Part shown: piece by piece, positions 22,124 to 30,046 of the stretch
Position numbering within the stretch: position 1 is the first letter of the stretch
How the letters are laid out: every line of letters begins with the position of its first letter
Source: Actinomycetospora callitridis
GTDB taxonomy: Bacteria; Actinomycetota; Actinomycetes; Mycobacteriales; Pseudonocardiaceae
Assembly (NCBI RefSeq): GCF_028737265.1
Contig: NZ_JAQZAK010000004.1
Location: 372,001-436,000, forward strand
Length of the DNA stretch: 64,000 nt
Reading direction: 5' to 3'
Program-made: the position numbers and the translations under genes
The notes under the pieces: generated by a model
Seen by the model: only the letters and a program-made list of their open reading frames with translations
What the model was told of the DNA's origin: nothing
Databases searched by the model: none

Positions 22124-22816
22124 ATGGCGTCGCCACCCCTGCCCGACACCGCCCTGCCGCCCATCGTCACGCCGGAGGAGTGGACCGCCGCCCACGAGGC
22201 CGTGCTGGTGGAGGAGAAGGCGTTCACGCGCGCCCGCGACGCCCTCGCCGCCCGGCGCCGCCGGATGCCGATGACGCCGGTCGAGACCGACCACCGCTTC
22301 GTCGGCCCGGAGGGCGAGGTCGGCCTCCTCGACCTGTTCGACGGCCGGCGCCAGCTCGTCGTCTACCGCTTCTTCTACCAGTCCGACGTCGACGGGTGGC
22401 CCGACAAGGGCTGCCCGGGCTGCTCCTACCTGGCCGACCACGTCCCCTACCTCGACCACCTCCGCGCCTGGGACACGAACTTCGTGATGGTCTCGCCCGC
22501 CGACCAGCAGAAGATCGTCGATCTGCGGCGGCGCAGCGGCTGGGACCACGTGCCCTGGTACACGCTGGTCGGTGACACCTTCGGGGACGACTTCGGTGTC
22601 GCCGAGATGTTCGGCCTGAACGTGTTCCTCCGCGACGACCACGACCGGGTGTTCCGCACGTACTTCGTCAACGGTCGCGGCGTCGAGCCCGTCCTCCCCA
22701 CGCTCGGGCTCCTCGACATCACCCCGCTCGGCCGGCAGGAGACCTGGGAGGACACGCCGGAGGGCCGCCCACAGCTCCCGCCCTACCGGGCGGAGCGCCG
22801 CGGGGAGTACTCCTGA
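22124..22816 (+). CDS. DUF899 thioredoxin-like family protein
   Basis: A 230-residue protein. Family features are VVYRFFYQSDVDGWPDKGCPGCSYLAD (Cys-x-x-Cys after a first strand), HLRAWDTNFVMVSPA, GWDHVPWYTLVGDTFGDDFGV and VFRTYFVNGRGVEPVLPTLGLLD. DUF899 proteins have a thioredoxin-like fold, and the GCPGC motif could be redox-active. Their physiological role is not established. It overlaps the following monooxygenase gene as TGATG. The operator-like repeats upstream suggest inducible expression. Confidence 0.85.
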   Translation: MASPPLPDTALPPIVTPEEWTAAHEAVLVEEKAFTRARDALAARRRRMPMTPVETDHRFVGPEGEVGLLDLFDGRRQLVVYRFFYQSDVDGWPDKGCPGCSYLADHVPYLDHLRAWDTNFVMVSPADQQKIVDLRRRSGWDHVPWYTLVGDTFGDDFGVAEMFGLNVFLRDDHDRVFRTYFVNGRGVEPVLPTLGLLDITPLGRQETWEDTPEGRPQLPPYRAERRGEYS

Positions 22817-23103
22817 TGCTGATCATCGCCGGGCACGTCCGGGTCGCGCCGGAACGACGGGACGCGGTGGTCACGGAGTTCGAGGACCTCGTGCGGCGCT
22901 CCCGGGCCGCCCCGGGCTGCCTCGACGTCGCCGTGACGGCCGACTCGGTCGACCCGGGCCGGATCAACAACTTCGAGCGCTGGGAGTCGCAGGAGCACCT
23001 GGACCGGTGGCGTGCCGTGGCCGACGCGCCCGACGTCGGCGACGAGTTCGTGGCGGTCGAGGTCGGCCTGTTCGACGTGTCCGGCGAGCGCCCGCCGTTC
23101 TGA
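22816..23103 (+). CDS. Antibiotic biosynthesis monooxygenase (ABM) family protein
   Basis: A 95-residue dimeric alpha-beta barrel protein: LIIAGHVRVAPERRDAVVTEF, SRAAPGCLDVAVTADSVD, NNFERWESQEHLDRWR and VGLFDVSGERPPF. ABM proteins oxygenate or detoxify small aromatic or quinone substrates without a cofactor, or act as heme oxygenases; substrate cannot be told here. It is translationally coupled to the DUF899 gene and followed by a strong terminator. Confidence 0.85.
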   Translation: MLIIAGHVRVAPERRDAVVTEFEDLVRRSRAAPGCLDVAVTADSVDPGRINNFERWESQEHLDRWRAVADAPDVGDEFVAVEVGLFDVSGERPPF

Positions 23104-23120
23104 GGGACCCACTCCACGAG

Positions 23121-23154
23121 AAAGCCCCAGGTCAGCGATGTGACCTGGGGCTTT
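23121..23154. terminator. Perfect bidirectional terminator
   Basis: AAAGCCCCAGGTCA (23121-23134) and TGACCTGGGGCTTT (23141-23154) form a perfect 14-base-pair stem with a 6-base loop. Its A-run and T-run make it work in both directions: for the monooxygenase operon and for tRNA-Asn, whose CCA end shares base 23154. Confidence 0.93.
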
Positions 23155-23229
23155 GGCTCCTCCGACTGGACTCGAACCAGTAACCCTTCGATTAACAGTC
23201 GAATGCTCTGCCGATTGAGCTACGGAGGA
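23154..23229 (-). tRNA. tRNA-Asn (GTT)
   Basis: On the reverse strand the acceptor arms TCCTCCG and CGGAGGA pair, the D arm is GCTC/GAGC, the anticodon arm TTCGA-CTGTTAA-TCGAA carries GTT, and the T arm is ACTGG-TTCGAGT-CCAGT. The discriminator is G, as expected for Asn, and CCA is encoded (23156-23154). Confidence 0.95.
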
Positions 23230-23352
23230 CCGTCACGCCCGGACCGTCGTGCTCCCGGACGAGAAACACGCTACAACACCCGCCCCACCGCCTTCCCGCG
23301 CGGGGTGGGGCAGGATGGGCCCCCGAGACGATGTCGGGGAGGAGAACGTCAG

Positions 23353-23625
23353 ATGGTGATCCCGTTCCTGTTGGGCGCCGGTGTGGGGTACGTCCTCGGC
23401 ACACGGGCCGGTCGTGAGCGCTACGAGCAGCTCTCCCGCGCGTACCGCCGGGTGGCCGACCACCCGAGCGTGCAGGGAGCCGCGGGTGTGGCTCGCGCCA
23501 AGGCCGGAGAGGCCGTCCAGGTGGGGGTGTCGAAGGCCCGCGAGCGGGTCGCGCCCACCGGTGGTCACGAGCCTGCGGCGCCGGGTCGCGCGACGGCCAA
23601 CGGGTCGCACGCCCCCGGGCGCTGA
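23353..23625 (+). CDS. YtxH-like small membrane-associated protein
   Basis: A 90-residue protein: a glycine-rich hydrophobic start (VIPFLLGAGVGYVLGTRAG), then REREYEQL-like helix (RERYEQLSRAYRRVADHP) and an Ala/Lys-rich helical region, ending in a disordered Pro/Gly tail. This matches the YtxH-like proteins common in actinobacteria, which tether to the membrane by the first segment. GGGAGGAG precedes the ATG. Function is not established. Confidence 0.72.
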   Translation: MVIPFLLGAGVGYVLGTRAGRERYEQLSRAYRRVADHPSVQGAAGVARAKAGEAVQVGVSKARERVAPTGGHEPAAPGRATANGSHAPGR

Positions 23626-23651
23626 GCGCCCCAGAGCTCAAGGCACAGACC

Positions 23652-24425
23652 TCAGCGCGCGCCGAGCACCGCGAAGACGCGGCGGAACCCGAACCAGGTG
23701 ACGCCCGCGTCGTCCGGGGGGTAGGCGGCACGGAGGCGCGGGGCGAGCTCGGCACGCAGGCGGTCCCACGCCGCGTCGTCGAGCACCCCGCGCACCGGGC
23801 GTAGCGTCGACCCCGCGATCCAGTGGCCGACGGGATCGTCGCCGGTCAAGGGGTGCAGGTACGTCGTCTCCCAGCAGTCCACGTGGGCGCCGGGCCGCGC
23901 GCCGGCGAGCAGCCGGGCGTACTCCTCGGGGGTGCCGACGCCGTACGCGGGCAGGCCCTCGGGGACGAGCCCCGACCACTCCGGGGACGCGAGCAGGTCC
24001 CGGGCCGTGGTGTGCGACGGCGAGACCTCGTTGCCCGGCACCTGGACGGCGAGCCAGCCTCCGTCCGGGAGCGCCGCGGCCCAGCGGGCGAGCAGGTCCC
24101 GGTGCTCGGGCACCCAGTGCAGCACCGCGTTGCTCACGACGACGTCGGTCTCGGGGCCCGGCGCGAAGTCGTGGACGTCGGCGAGCTCCGCGTCGACCCC
24201 GTTCTCGCGCGCGGCGGCGACCATGTACGGCGACGCGTCGGAGGCGTGCACCCGGGCGCCGGGCCAGCGCTGCGCGAGCACCCCGGTGAGGTGCCCCGGT
24301 CCGCAGCCGAGGTCGACCACCTCGCGCGGGGCCTCGGCGCCCACCCGCGCCACGAGGTCGAGGAACGGGCGCGCCCGGTGGTCGTCGTGGTGGCGGTAGA
24401 GCGCCGGGTCCCACGTGTGGGTCAC
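23652..24425 (-). CDS. tam: Trans-aconitate 2-methyltransferase
   Basis: A 257-residue class I SAM methyltransferase from GTG 24425. It begins THTWDPALYRHHDDHRARPF, the typical Tam start, followed by the SAM-binding VVDLGCGPGHLTGVLA, ASDASPYM, DVVVSNAVLHWVPEH and a C-terminal LRAAYPPDDAGVTWFGFRRVFAV. Tam methylates trans-aconitate, an inhibitor of aconitase, relieving its toxicity in the citric acid cycle. It overlaps the preceding hypothetical gene by four bases on the dnaG strand. Confidence 0.88.
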   Translation of the reverse strand: MTHTWDPALYRHHDDHRARPFLDLVARVGAEAPREVVDLGCGPGHLTGVLAQRWPGARVHASDASPYMVAAARENGVDAELADVHDFAPGPETDVVVSNAVLHWVPEHRDLLARWAAALPDGGWLAVQVPGNEVSPSHTTARDLLASPEWSGLVPEGLPAYGVGTPEEYARLLAGARPGAHVDCWETTYLHPLTGDDPVGHWIAGSTLRPVRGVLDDAAWDRLRAELAPRLRAAYPPDDAGVTWFGFRRVFAVLGAR

Positions 24426-24973
24426 GGCCGGCCCGCGCCCCGGAGCTTCTCCCCCACCCCGGCGGCGACGGTGCGCACCGCCTCCGGGTCGGTGCCGGGG
24501 TCGGGACGCACGTGGAGGACGATCCCGGCGCCCGGGACGCGCCGCTGCACGAACCACGCGCCGCCGTCGCCGAGATCGTGGTGCTGGCTGTCCTTCACCG
24601 CGCCGGTGACGCGGCGGTGCACGGTCTCGGGCAGGCGCCCCGGCGTCGCGAGCGGCACACGGCGGGGCGGGCGGTCGGCGAGCAGGACGACGCCGCCCTC
24701 GAGCTCCTCGACCTCGTCGGCCTCGATCACCTCGAGCGCGCCGCCCGACCAGGTCGCCTTCGTGACGAGGTGCCAGTCGACGCGGCGCGAGCCCTCCCCC
24801 GACGCCGCGGGCGGCAGCCAGAGGCCGAGGTCGGTGGCGAGCACGACGGACCCGCGCGGCCCGAGGCCGTCGGCGAGCACGCGCTCGTCCTGCTCGAGCG
24901 TGCCGGTGAACCCCTCCGGCACGGGCTCGCGGCCGGTCAGCAGGGCCGCGAGCCGCGCACGCACCCCGCTCAC
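24422..24973 (-). CDS. Conserved hypothetical protein downstream of dnaG
   Basis: A 183-residue protein from GTG 24973, which overlaps the dnaG stop. Beta-rich character: RVLADGLGPRGSVVLATDLGLWLP, RRVDWHLVTKATWSGGALEVIEADE, then AWFVQRRVPGAGIVLHVRPDPG. It resembles actinobacterial proteins with a PH-like beta fold found next to dnaG; the link to priming is positional only. No catalytic motif or membrane segment is seen. Confidence 0.72.
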   Translation of the reverse strand: MSGVRARLAALLTGREPVPEGFTGTLEQDERVLADGLGPRGSVVLATDLGLWLPPAASGEGSRRVDWHLVTKATWSGGALEVIEADEVEELEGGVVLLADRPPRRVPLATPGRLPETVHRRVTGAVKDSQHHDLGDGGAWFVQRRVPGAGIVLHVRPDPGTDPEAVRTVAAGVGEKLRGAGRP

Positions 24974-26865
24974 AGCGCCACCACCCCGGCCGCCTGGCCG
25001 CGCAGGGCCTTCTTGTACTGCTCGAGCGCGACGAGGTCGCCGAAGAGCTCGTGGTACTCGTCGGCGTCGGTGACCGGCGAGAGCCGCTGGAGCCGCGACT
25101 TGATCTCGGCGACCTGCTTGCCGACCAGCGACTCCTGCAGGCCCGCGAGCATCCCCGAGATGTAGCGGTGGTCGTCGGACTCCCGCGACTGCAGCGCCTC
25201 GACCGCCAGCTCGGAGACCAGTGGGCGGAAGCCGGTGGGGACCTGGTCGGCCACCGCGTTCAGCCAGCTGTGGCCGGAGAGCCCGGACGCGGTGCCCCCG
25301 GCGGCGAGCACCGCCTGGTGGACCGCGAGGTAGCCGGGGTGGCTGAACGCGTCGTCGGGCAGCGTGTCGTAGACCGGACCGGCCAGCGCGGGGGCCTGGA
25401 GCGCGGCCTTGATCACCTCGCGCTGCACCCGCAGGCGCGGATCGCGGCGATCGGGCATCTCCGGGCCCTCGGTGCGCGTGGCCTGGGCCTGCGTGCGGCG
25501 CTGGGTCCGGCGGGTGGGGGCGTCGACGGGCGCGCCGGCGCTCTCGCGCACCCGGCGCACCACGGTGTTCTCGTCCGGCCAGCCCGTCCAGCCCGCGAGG
25601 CGGCGGGCGTACCCGTCACGCAGGTCCTCGCGGCGGATCCGCGCCACCAGCGGCACGGTGCGCTGCAGTGCCGCGGTCTGGCCCTCGACCGTGGTGAGGT
25701 CGTGCTCGGCGAGGATCGTGCGCACGGCGAACGCGAACAGCGGCTGGCGGCGGGCCACCAGGTCGCGCACGGCGACGTCGCCTGAGGCCTGCCGCAGCTC
25801 GCACGGGTCCATGCCGTCCGCGGCCGTGGCGATGTAGGTCTGCGCGGCGAACTGCTGGTCGCCCTCGAACGCCTTGATCGCGGCGGCCTGGCCCGCGGCG
25901 TCGCCGTCGAAGACGTAGATGACCTCGCCGCGGTCGAAGGAGTCGTCCATGAGCAGGCGGCGCAGCACGGCGACGTGGTCGTCGCCGAACGCCGTCCCGC
26001 AGCTGGCGACGGCGGTGGGGACGCCGGCGAGGTGCATCGCCATGACGTCGGTGTAGCCCTCGACGATCACCGCCTGGCGGGTCTTCGCGATCTCCCGCTT
26101 GGCCTTGTCGAGCCCGAAGAGGACCTTCGACTTGTGGTAGACGGGCGTCTCGGGGGTGTTGAGGTACTTGGCCTCGATGCGGTCGTCGTCGAACAGCCGG
26201 CGGGCGCCGAACCCGACGACGTCGCCGCCGAGGTCGCGGATCGGCCAGAGCAGCCGGCGGTGGAAGCGGTCGATGTGCCCGCGCTGGCCGGGGCGCGAGA
26301 GCCCCGCCTTCTCGAGCTCGTCGAGCGTGTAGCCCTGGGCGAGCAGGTGCTTCGTCAGCCGGTCCCACCCCGACGGCGCGAACCCGCAGCCGAAGTCCTC
26401 CGCCGAGGCCTGGTCGAACCCGCGCTCGGCGAGGAACTCGCGCGCCTTCTGCGCCTCCCCCGGCGTCCGCAGCTCGGCGGCGTAGAACTCCGCGGCCAGC
26501 TTGTTCGCGGCCAGCAGCCGGGTGCGGGTGCCGCGGTCCTTCTGGACGCTGGACCCGCCGCCCTCGTAGGTCAGCCGGAAGCCGACGCGGTCGGCGAGCT
26601 TCTCCACGGCCTCGACGAAGCCCAGCTGCTCGATCTTCATGATGAAGTCGATGACGCTGCCGCCCTCGCCGCAGCCGAAGCAGTGGAACGTGCCGTGCGT
26701 GGGGCGCACGTTGAACGACGGCGACTTCTCGTCGTGGAACGGGCAGAGCCCCTTCACCGACCCCGCGCTGGCCCGCCGCAGGGCGACGTACTCGCCGACG
26801 ACCTCGTCCACCCGGTTGCGGTCCCGCACCTCCGCGATGTCCGCGTCCCGGATGCGTCCCGCCAT
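24970..26865 (-). CDS. dnaG: DNA primase DnaG
   Basis: A 631-residue primase that makes RNA primers at the replication fork. It has an N-terminal zinc finger (CPFHDEKSPSFNV, then FHCFGCGEGGS), a RNA-polymerase core with toprim motifs (VIVEGYTDVMAMH, VASCGTAFGDDHV, VIYVFDGDAAGQAA) and a C-terminal helicase-binding domain (from about 470; VQREVIKAALQAPALAGP). The length is normal. ATG 26865 is used because the protein begins MAGRIRDADIAEVRDRNRVD. It heads an operon with the hypothetical gene and tam through 4-base overlaps. Confidence 0.97.
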   Translation of the reverse strand: MAGRIRDADIAEVRDRNRVDEVVGEYVALRRASAGSVKGLCPFHDEKSPSFNVRPTHGTFHCFGCGEGGSVIDFIMKIEQLGFVEAVEKLADRVGFRLTYEGGGSSVQKDRGTRTRLLAANKLAAEFYAAELRTPGEAQKAREFLAERGFDQASAEDFGCGFAPSGWDRLTKHLLAQGYTLDELEKAGLSRPGQRGHIDRFHRRLLWPIRDLGGDVVGFGARRLFDDDRIEAKYLNTPETPVYHKSKVLFGLDKAKREIAKTRQAVIVEGYTDVMAMHLAGVPTAVASCGTAFGDDHVAVLRRLLMDDSFDRGEVIYVFDGDAAGQAAAIKAFEGDQQFAAQTYIATAADGMDPCELRQASGDVAVRDLVARRQPLFAFAVRTILAEHDLTTVEGQTAALQRTVPLVARIRREDLRDGYARRLAGWTGWPDENTVVRRVRESAGAPVDAPTRRTQRRTQAQATRTEGPEMPDRRDPRLRVQREVIKAALQAPALAGPVYDTLPDDAFSHPGYLAVHQAVLAAGGTASGLSGHSWLNAVADQVPTGFRPLVSELAVEALQSRESDDHRYISGMLAGLQESLVGKQVAEIKSRLQRLSPVTDADEYHELFGDLVALEQYKKALRGQAAGVVAL

Positions 26866-26955
26866 GGCCCCGAGTGTAGGGACCGGGCTCGGGAAGGGTG
26901 GGGCGTCCCGTGCGGTTGCAGGCCCCAGCACCGTCCACGATCGCGAGGAGGACCC

Positions 26956-27747
26956 ATGCAGCTCGACCTGTCCGGGCGGACGGCCCTGGTCACCGGCTCG
27001 ACGAGCGGTATCGGCCGGGCCATCGCCGCCGACCTCGCCCGCGCCGGCGCCCGGGTGGTGGTCAACGGGCGGACCGAGCCGCGGGTGGACGGCGCCGTCA
27101 CGCACCTGCGCGACGAGACCGGCGGTGAGGTCGTCGGCGTGGTCGCCGACGTCGCCACGGCCGAGGGCGCCGCGGAGCTCGCGGCGCGTGAGCCCCACGT
27201 CGACGTGCTGGTCAACAACCTGGGCATCTTCGGCTCGCAGCCGGCCCTCGAGATCAGCGACGACGACTGGCGGCGCTACTTCGAGGTCAACGTGCTGGCC
27301 GCGACCCGGCTGATCCGCACCTACCTGCCGGGCATGACCGCCCGCGGCTGGGGCCGGGTGCTCGACATCGCCAGCGACTCCGCCGTCGTCATCCCCGCCG
27401 AGATGATCCACTACGGGATGTCGAAGACCGCGCTCCTGGCGGTCTCCCGCGGCTTCGCCAAGGAGGCCGCCGGCACGGGCGTGACCGTCAACTCCGTGAT
27501 CGCCGGACCGACCCACACCGGCGGCGTCGAGGGCTTCGTGCGCCAGCTGGTGGGCGACGAGCTGCCGTGGGACGCCGCACAGCGGGAGTTCATGATCAAG
27601 TGTCGGCCGCAGTCGCTGATCCAGCGGCTGATCGAGCCCGAGGAGATCGCCCACATGGTGACGTACCTGGCGTCGCCGCTGGCGTCGGCCACCACCGGCG
27701 CGGCGGTGCGCGTCGACGGCGGCTACGTGGACTCGATCATCCCGTGA
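26956..27747 (+). CDS. SDR-family NAD(P)-dependent oxidoreductase
   Basis: A 263-residue classical short-chain dehydrogenase: the cofactor loop TGSTSGIGRA, NNLGIFG (NNAG position), catalytic Ser in IASDSAV and the Tyr-x-x-x-Lys in HYGMSKTA. The Asn-Gly-Arg after strand 2 (VVNGRTE) favours NADP. The C-terminal VRVDGGYVDSIIP is typical. Substrate cannot be named. GAGGAGG precedes the ATG. It diverges from dnaG and converges on the thioesterase-like gene, with one base between stops. Confidence 0.9.
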   Translation: MQLDLSGRTALVTGSTSGIGRAIAADLARAGARVVVNGRTEPRVDGAVTHLRDETGGEVVGVVADVATAEGAAELAAREPHVDVLVNNLGIFGSQPALEISDDDWRRYFEVNVLAATRLIRTYLPGMTARGWGRVLDIASDSAVVIPAEMIHYGMSKTALLAVSRGFAKEAAGTGVTVNSVIAGPTHTGGVEGFVRQLVGDELPWDAAQREFMIKCRPQSLIQRLIEPEEIAHMVTYLASPLASATTGAAVRVDGGYVDSIIP

Positions 27748-27748
27748 G

Positions 27749-28090
27749 TCACTGTCCGAACGTCGCGACGTCCACGACCGCACGGTCGATCTCGCCGTCG
27801 CCGACGACCTGGCCGTCGCCGTCCTCGGCCTTGACGGTGAAGGAGAGCTTGGCGCCGTCGCGCTCGCGCAGCTCCGCGGTGACCTCGATGCGCCCGCCGA
27901 CGCGCGTCGGACGGCGGTGGCGGATGCGGACCCCGGTGCCGACGGTCGTCTCGCCGTCGGCGAGCAGCGGCTCGGCGGCCTCGACCGTGGCGCCCTCGAG
28001 CCAGGCGAGCAGCCGCGGGGTGCCGAGCACCTCGATCTCGCCGCTGCCCAGCGCCCGGGCGGTGTCGTCGTCGGTGACCTCGTGTCTCAT
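27749..28090 (-). CDS. Hot-dog-fold thioesterase-like protein
   Basis: A 113-residue single hot-dog domain: EVLGTPRLLAWLEGATVEAAEPLL, TVGTGVRIRHRRPTRVGGRIEVTAELRERDGAKLSFTVKAEDG. This pattern, with the central helix Glu (WLEGA) and the H-R-R-P-T loop, matches fluoroacetyl-CoA-thioesterase (FlK)-like proteins widespread in actinobacteria. It probably hydrolyses an acyl-CoA. A 74-base hairpin-forming element stands upstream. Confidence 0.78.
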   Translation of the reverse strand: MRHEVTDDDTARALGSGEIEVLGTPRLLAWLEGATVEAAEPLLADGETTVGTGVRIRHRRPTRVGGRIEVTAELRERDGAKLSFTVKAEDGDGQVVGDGEIDRAVVDVATFGQ

Positions 28091-28110
28091 CGGCCGGACC
28101 CTAGATCGGC

Positions 28111-28184
28111 GAGGGGCCTGCGGCCCACGTGAGGGATATGGGTCGCCGGGACGACCCATGTCCCTCACGTGGCCGGAGGCCCTC
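28111..28184. repeat. Long imperfect palindrome in a divergent promoter region
   Basis: GGCCCACGTGAGGGATATGG and the following GTCG (28122-28145) face CGACCCATGTCCCTCACGTG and the following GCC (28152-28174). Only one bulge and one T/C difference interrupt the match; outer arms GAGGGGCCT/AGGCCCTC extend it to 74 bases. It lies between two divergent genes, so it cannot be their terminator. Confidence 0.75.
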
Positions 28185-28265
28185 GTCCTCCCGGGGTGAT
28201 GCGGCCCCGCCCGGTCGCCCGTCATCATCACCGGAATCCCGTTCGTACGGCTGCGGGAGGTCGGG

Positions 28266-29024
28266 ATGGTCACCGCGGGTGCCGCACCGATGGCGGACGG
28301 CTCGGTGCGCGGCGGGCCGGCCTGGGTCCGGTTCCTCGTCGGGTTCGGGCTGCTCTGGACGGTGCTCGCGGGCGCCGCCCAGCTCGACCCGACGGCGGCG
28401 TGGGGCGTCGCGGTCCTCGCCGCGGTCCTGGCGGTCGGCGTCGTCGTCGAAGGCGTCCTGCACGGCTCCGGGCGGCCGCTGCGCCGCCTCGGGTTCGGGC
28501 GCCCGACGACCCGCGGCCTCTGGCTCGCCGGGGGCGTGTCGGCCGCGATCCTGCTCGTGTATCCGCTGACCGAGGCGGTCACCGGGGCCTCGATCACGCT
28601 GCGGCCCGGGTGGCCCGTGCTGCTCATCGGGGTCTTCGCCCTGCACGGTCTCGCCGAGGAGATCGTGTGGCGGGGCTACGTCTTCCGACGGCTGCGCGTC
28701 GGCCGCTCGTTCCCGGCGGCGGCCGCCCTGTCGATGCCCCTGATCGCCGTCACGCACATCCCGATCGCCGTGGTGTCGGGTCCCGTGATCGGCCTCGGCG
28801 CCATGGCCGTCGCCGCCACCACCGCGGTGCCGCTGGCCTACCTGTTCGAGACCGGGCGCGGGACCCTGTGGGCCCCCGCGATCGTCCACACCGCCATCGA
28901 CTCGTTCAAGCTCGTGGTCATCCCGGTCGCGGCCCTCACGACCTTCTCGCTGCTGCTGGTGGCCGTCTCACTGCTCGTGCCCCTGCTGGCCCTCGCCGTC
29001 CCCCGCCGCGTGCTGGGTCGCTGA
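28266..29024 (+). CDS. CPBP-family intramembrane glutamic endopeptidase
   Basis: A 252-residue membrane protein with about seven hydrophobic helices. The motif AEEIVWRGYVFRRL supplies the paired glutamates and Arg of CPBP/Rce1-type proteases, and later helices provide the histidines (VTHIPIAV and IVHTAIDSF). Family members process prenylated proteins or peptides, or act in bacteriocin self-immunity; the role is not known here. It is immediately followed by a second membrane-protein gene (1-base gap), so the two are an operon. Confidence 0.87.
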   Translation: MVTAGAAPMADGSVRGGPAWVRFLVGFGLLWTVLAGAAQLDPTAAWGVAVLAAVLAVGVVVEGVLHGSGRPLRRLGFGRPTTRGLWLAGGVSAAILLVYPLTEAVTGASITLRPGWPVLLIGVFALHGLAEEIVWRGYVFRRLRVGRSFPAAAALSMPLIAVTHIPIAVVSGPVIGLGAMAVAATTAVPLAYLFETGRGTLWAPAIVHTAIDSFKLVVIPVAALTTFSLLLVAVSLLVPLLALAVPRRVLGR

Positions 29025-29025
29025 C

Positions 29026-29508
29026 GTGCTCGCCACCTACGGTCTGCTCGCCGCCGTCGTCGCCACCGCCCTGTGGTCGGGCCTGCTCCTGACGCTCACG
29101 ACGATCCTGCACCCGCTCTACGTCCGACGGGACGCCGCGGGGTTCGCACGGGACATGCACCGGTTCCTGCCGATCGCGCGGCGCTCGCCCACCAACTACG
29201 TGCTCGTCGTCGCGATGGCCGTCGCCCCGGTGGTGGCCCTCGTCGGGCTGTGGCCGCCGCCGGTCGGCGTCCCGTTCGTCCTGACCGCCCTGGGCCTCGT
29301 CGTGATCGTCGCCGGTCCGCTCCTGACCTCGCGCTTCGGCGCGGAGCCGAACTACGACGTGATCCTCGGCTGGGACCCGGAGGCGCCGCCGCCGGACTGG
29401 CGAGAGGTCCGGGCGCGCTACCTGCGCCTGAACTGGATCCGCGGCGCGGCCACGTGGACGGCGCTGGTGCTGTTCATCGTCGCGGCGCTGTGGCCTCCCG
29501 CCTCGTGA
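29026..29508 (+). CDS. DUF1772-like integral membrane protein
   Basis: A 160-residue protein from GTG 29026 with four hydrophobic segments: LATYGLLAAVVATALWSGLLL, YVLVVAMAVAPVVALVGLW, FVLTALGLVVIVAGPLL and TWTALVLFIVAALW. The pattern with NYDVILGWDP before the last helix resembles DUF1772/anthrone-oxygenase-like proteins. Enzymatic activity is not assured. It is co-transcribed with the CPBP protease. Confidence 0.7.
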   Translation: MLATYGLLAAVVATALWSGLLLTLTTILHPLYVRRDAAGFARDMHRFLPIARRSPTNYVLVVAMAVAPVVALVGLWPPPVGVPFVLTALGLVVIVAGPLLTSRFGAEPNYDVILGWDPEAPPPDWREVRARYLRLNWIRGAATWTALVLFIVAALWPPAS

Positions 29509-29523
29509 GCCGCCCCCATGAGC

Positions 29524-30036
29524 TCACACGGCCGAGCGGTGCACCCCGAGCAGGTGGCGGTACGTCGCGGCACCGGCGGCGATCATGGCGCGCTCGTCGT
29601 CGGTGACCTCGCGCCGCACCTTGCCCGGCACGCCCGCGACGAGGGAGCCGGGCGGGACCACGGCGCCCTGGGACACCACCGCGCCGGCCGCGACGAGCGA
29701 GCCGCGGCCGATCGTCGCGCCGTTGAGGATCACCGCGCCCATCCCGACCAGGCAGTCGTCCTCGACCGTGCAGCCGTGCACGACGGCGCGGTGCCCCACC
29801 GTCACGTTGTCGCCGATCGTCGCCGGGAACCCCGGGTCGGCGTGCACCACCGTGCCGTCCTGGATGCTCGTGCCGGCCCCCACGGTCACCGCCTCCATGT
29901 CGGCGCGGACGACGGCGGTGTACCAGACGCCCGTCTCCGGCCCGAGGCGCACGCGGCCCGCGACGACCGCGCCGGGCGCGACCCAGGCGGCCTCGTCGAT
30001 CTCGGGGGTGTGGCCGTCGACGGTGATCAGCTGCAC
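29524..30036 (-). CDS. Gamma-class carbonic anhydrase-like protein
   Basis: A 170-residue left-handed beta-helix protein with hexapeptide repeats (VAPGAVVAGRVRLGPETGVWY, ILNGATIGRGSLVAAGAVVS). Zinc-ligand candidates are His in VVHADPGF and the pair in VGHRAVVHGC, the positions used by gamma-carbonic anhydrases. The family includes active enzymes and maltose-acetyltransferase-like relatives (PaaY, YrdA). GTG 30036 is the start. It is on the reverse strand 10 bases upstream of nothing else and follows dgt, so it may end the dgt operon. Confidence 0.85.
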   Translation of the reverse strand: MQLITVDGHTPEIDEAAWVAPGAVVAGRVRLGPETGVWYTAVVRADMEAVTVGAGTSIQDGTVVHADPGFPATIGDNVTVGHRAVVHGCTVEDDCLVGMGAVILNGATIGRGSLVAAGAVVSQGAVVPPGSLVAGVPGKVRREVTDDERAMIAAGAATYRHLLGVHRSAV

Positions 30037-30046
30037 GCGGGGCAGC

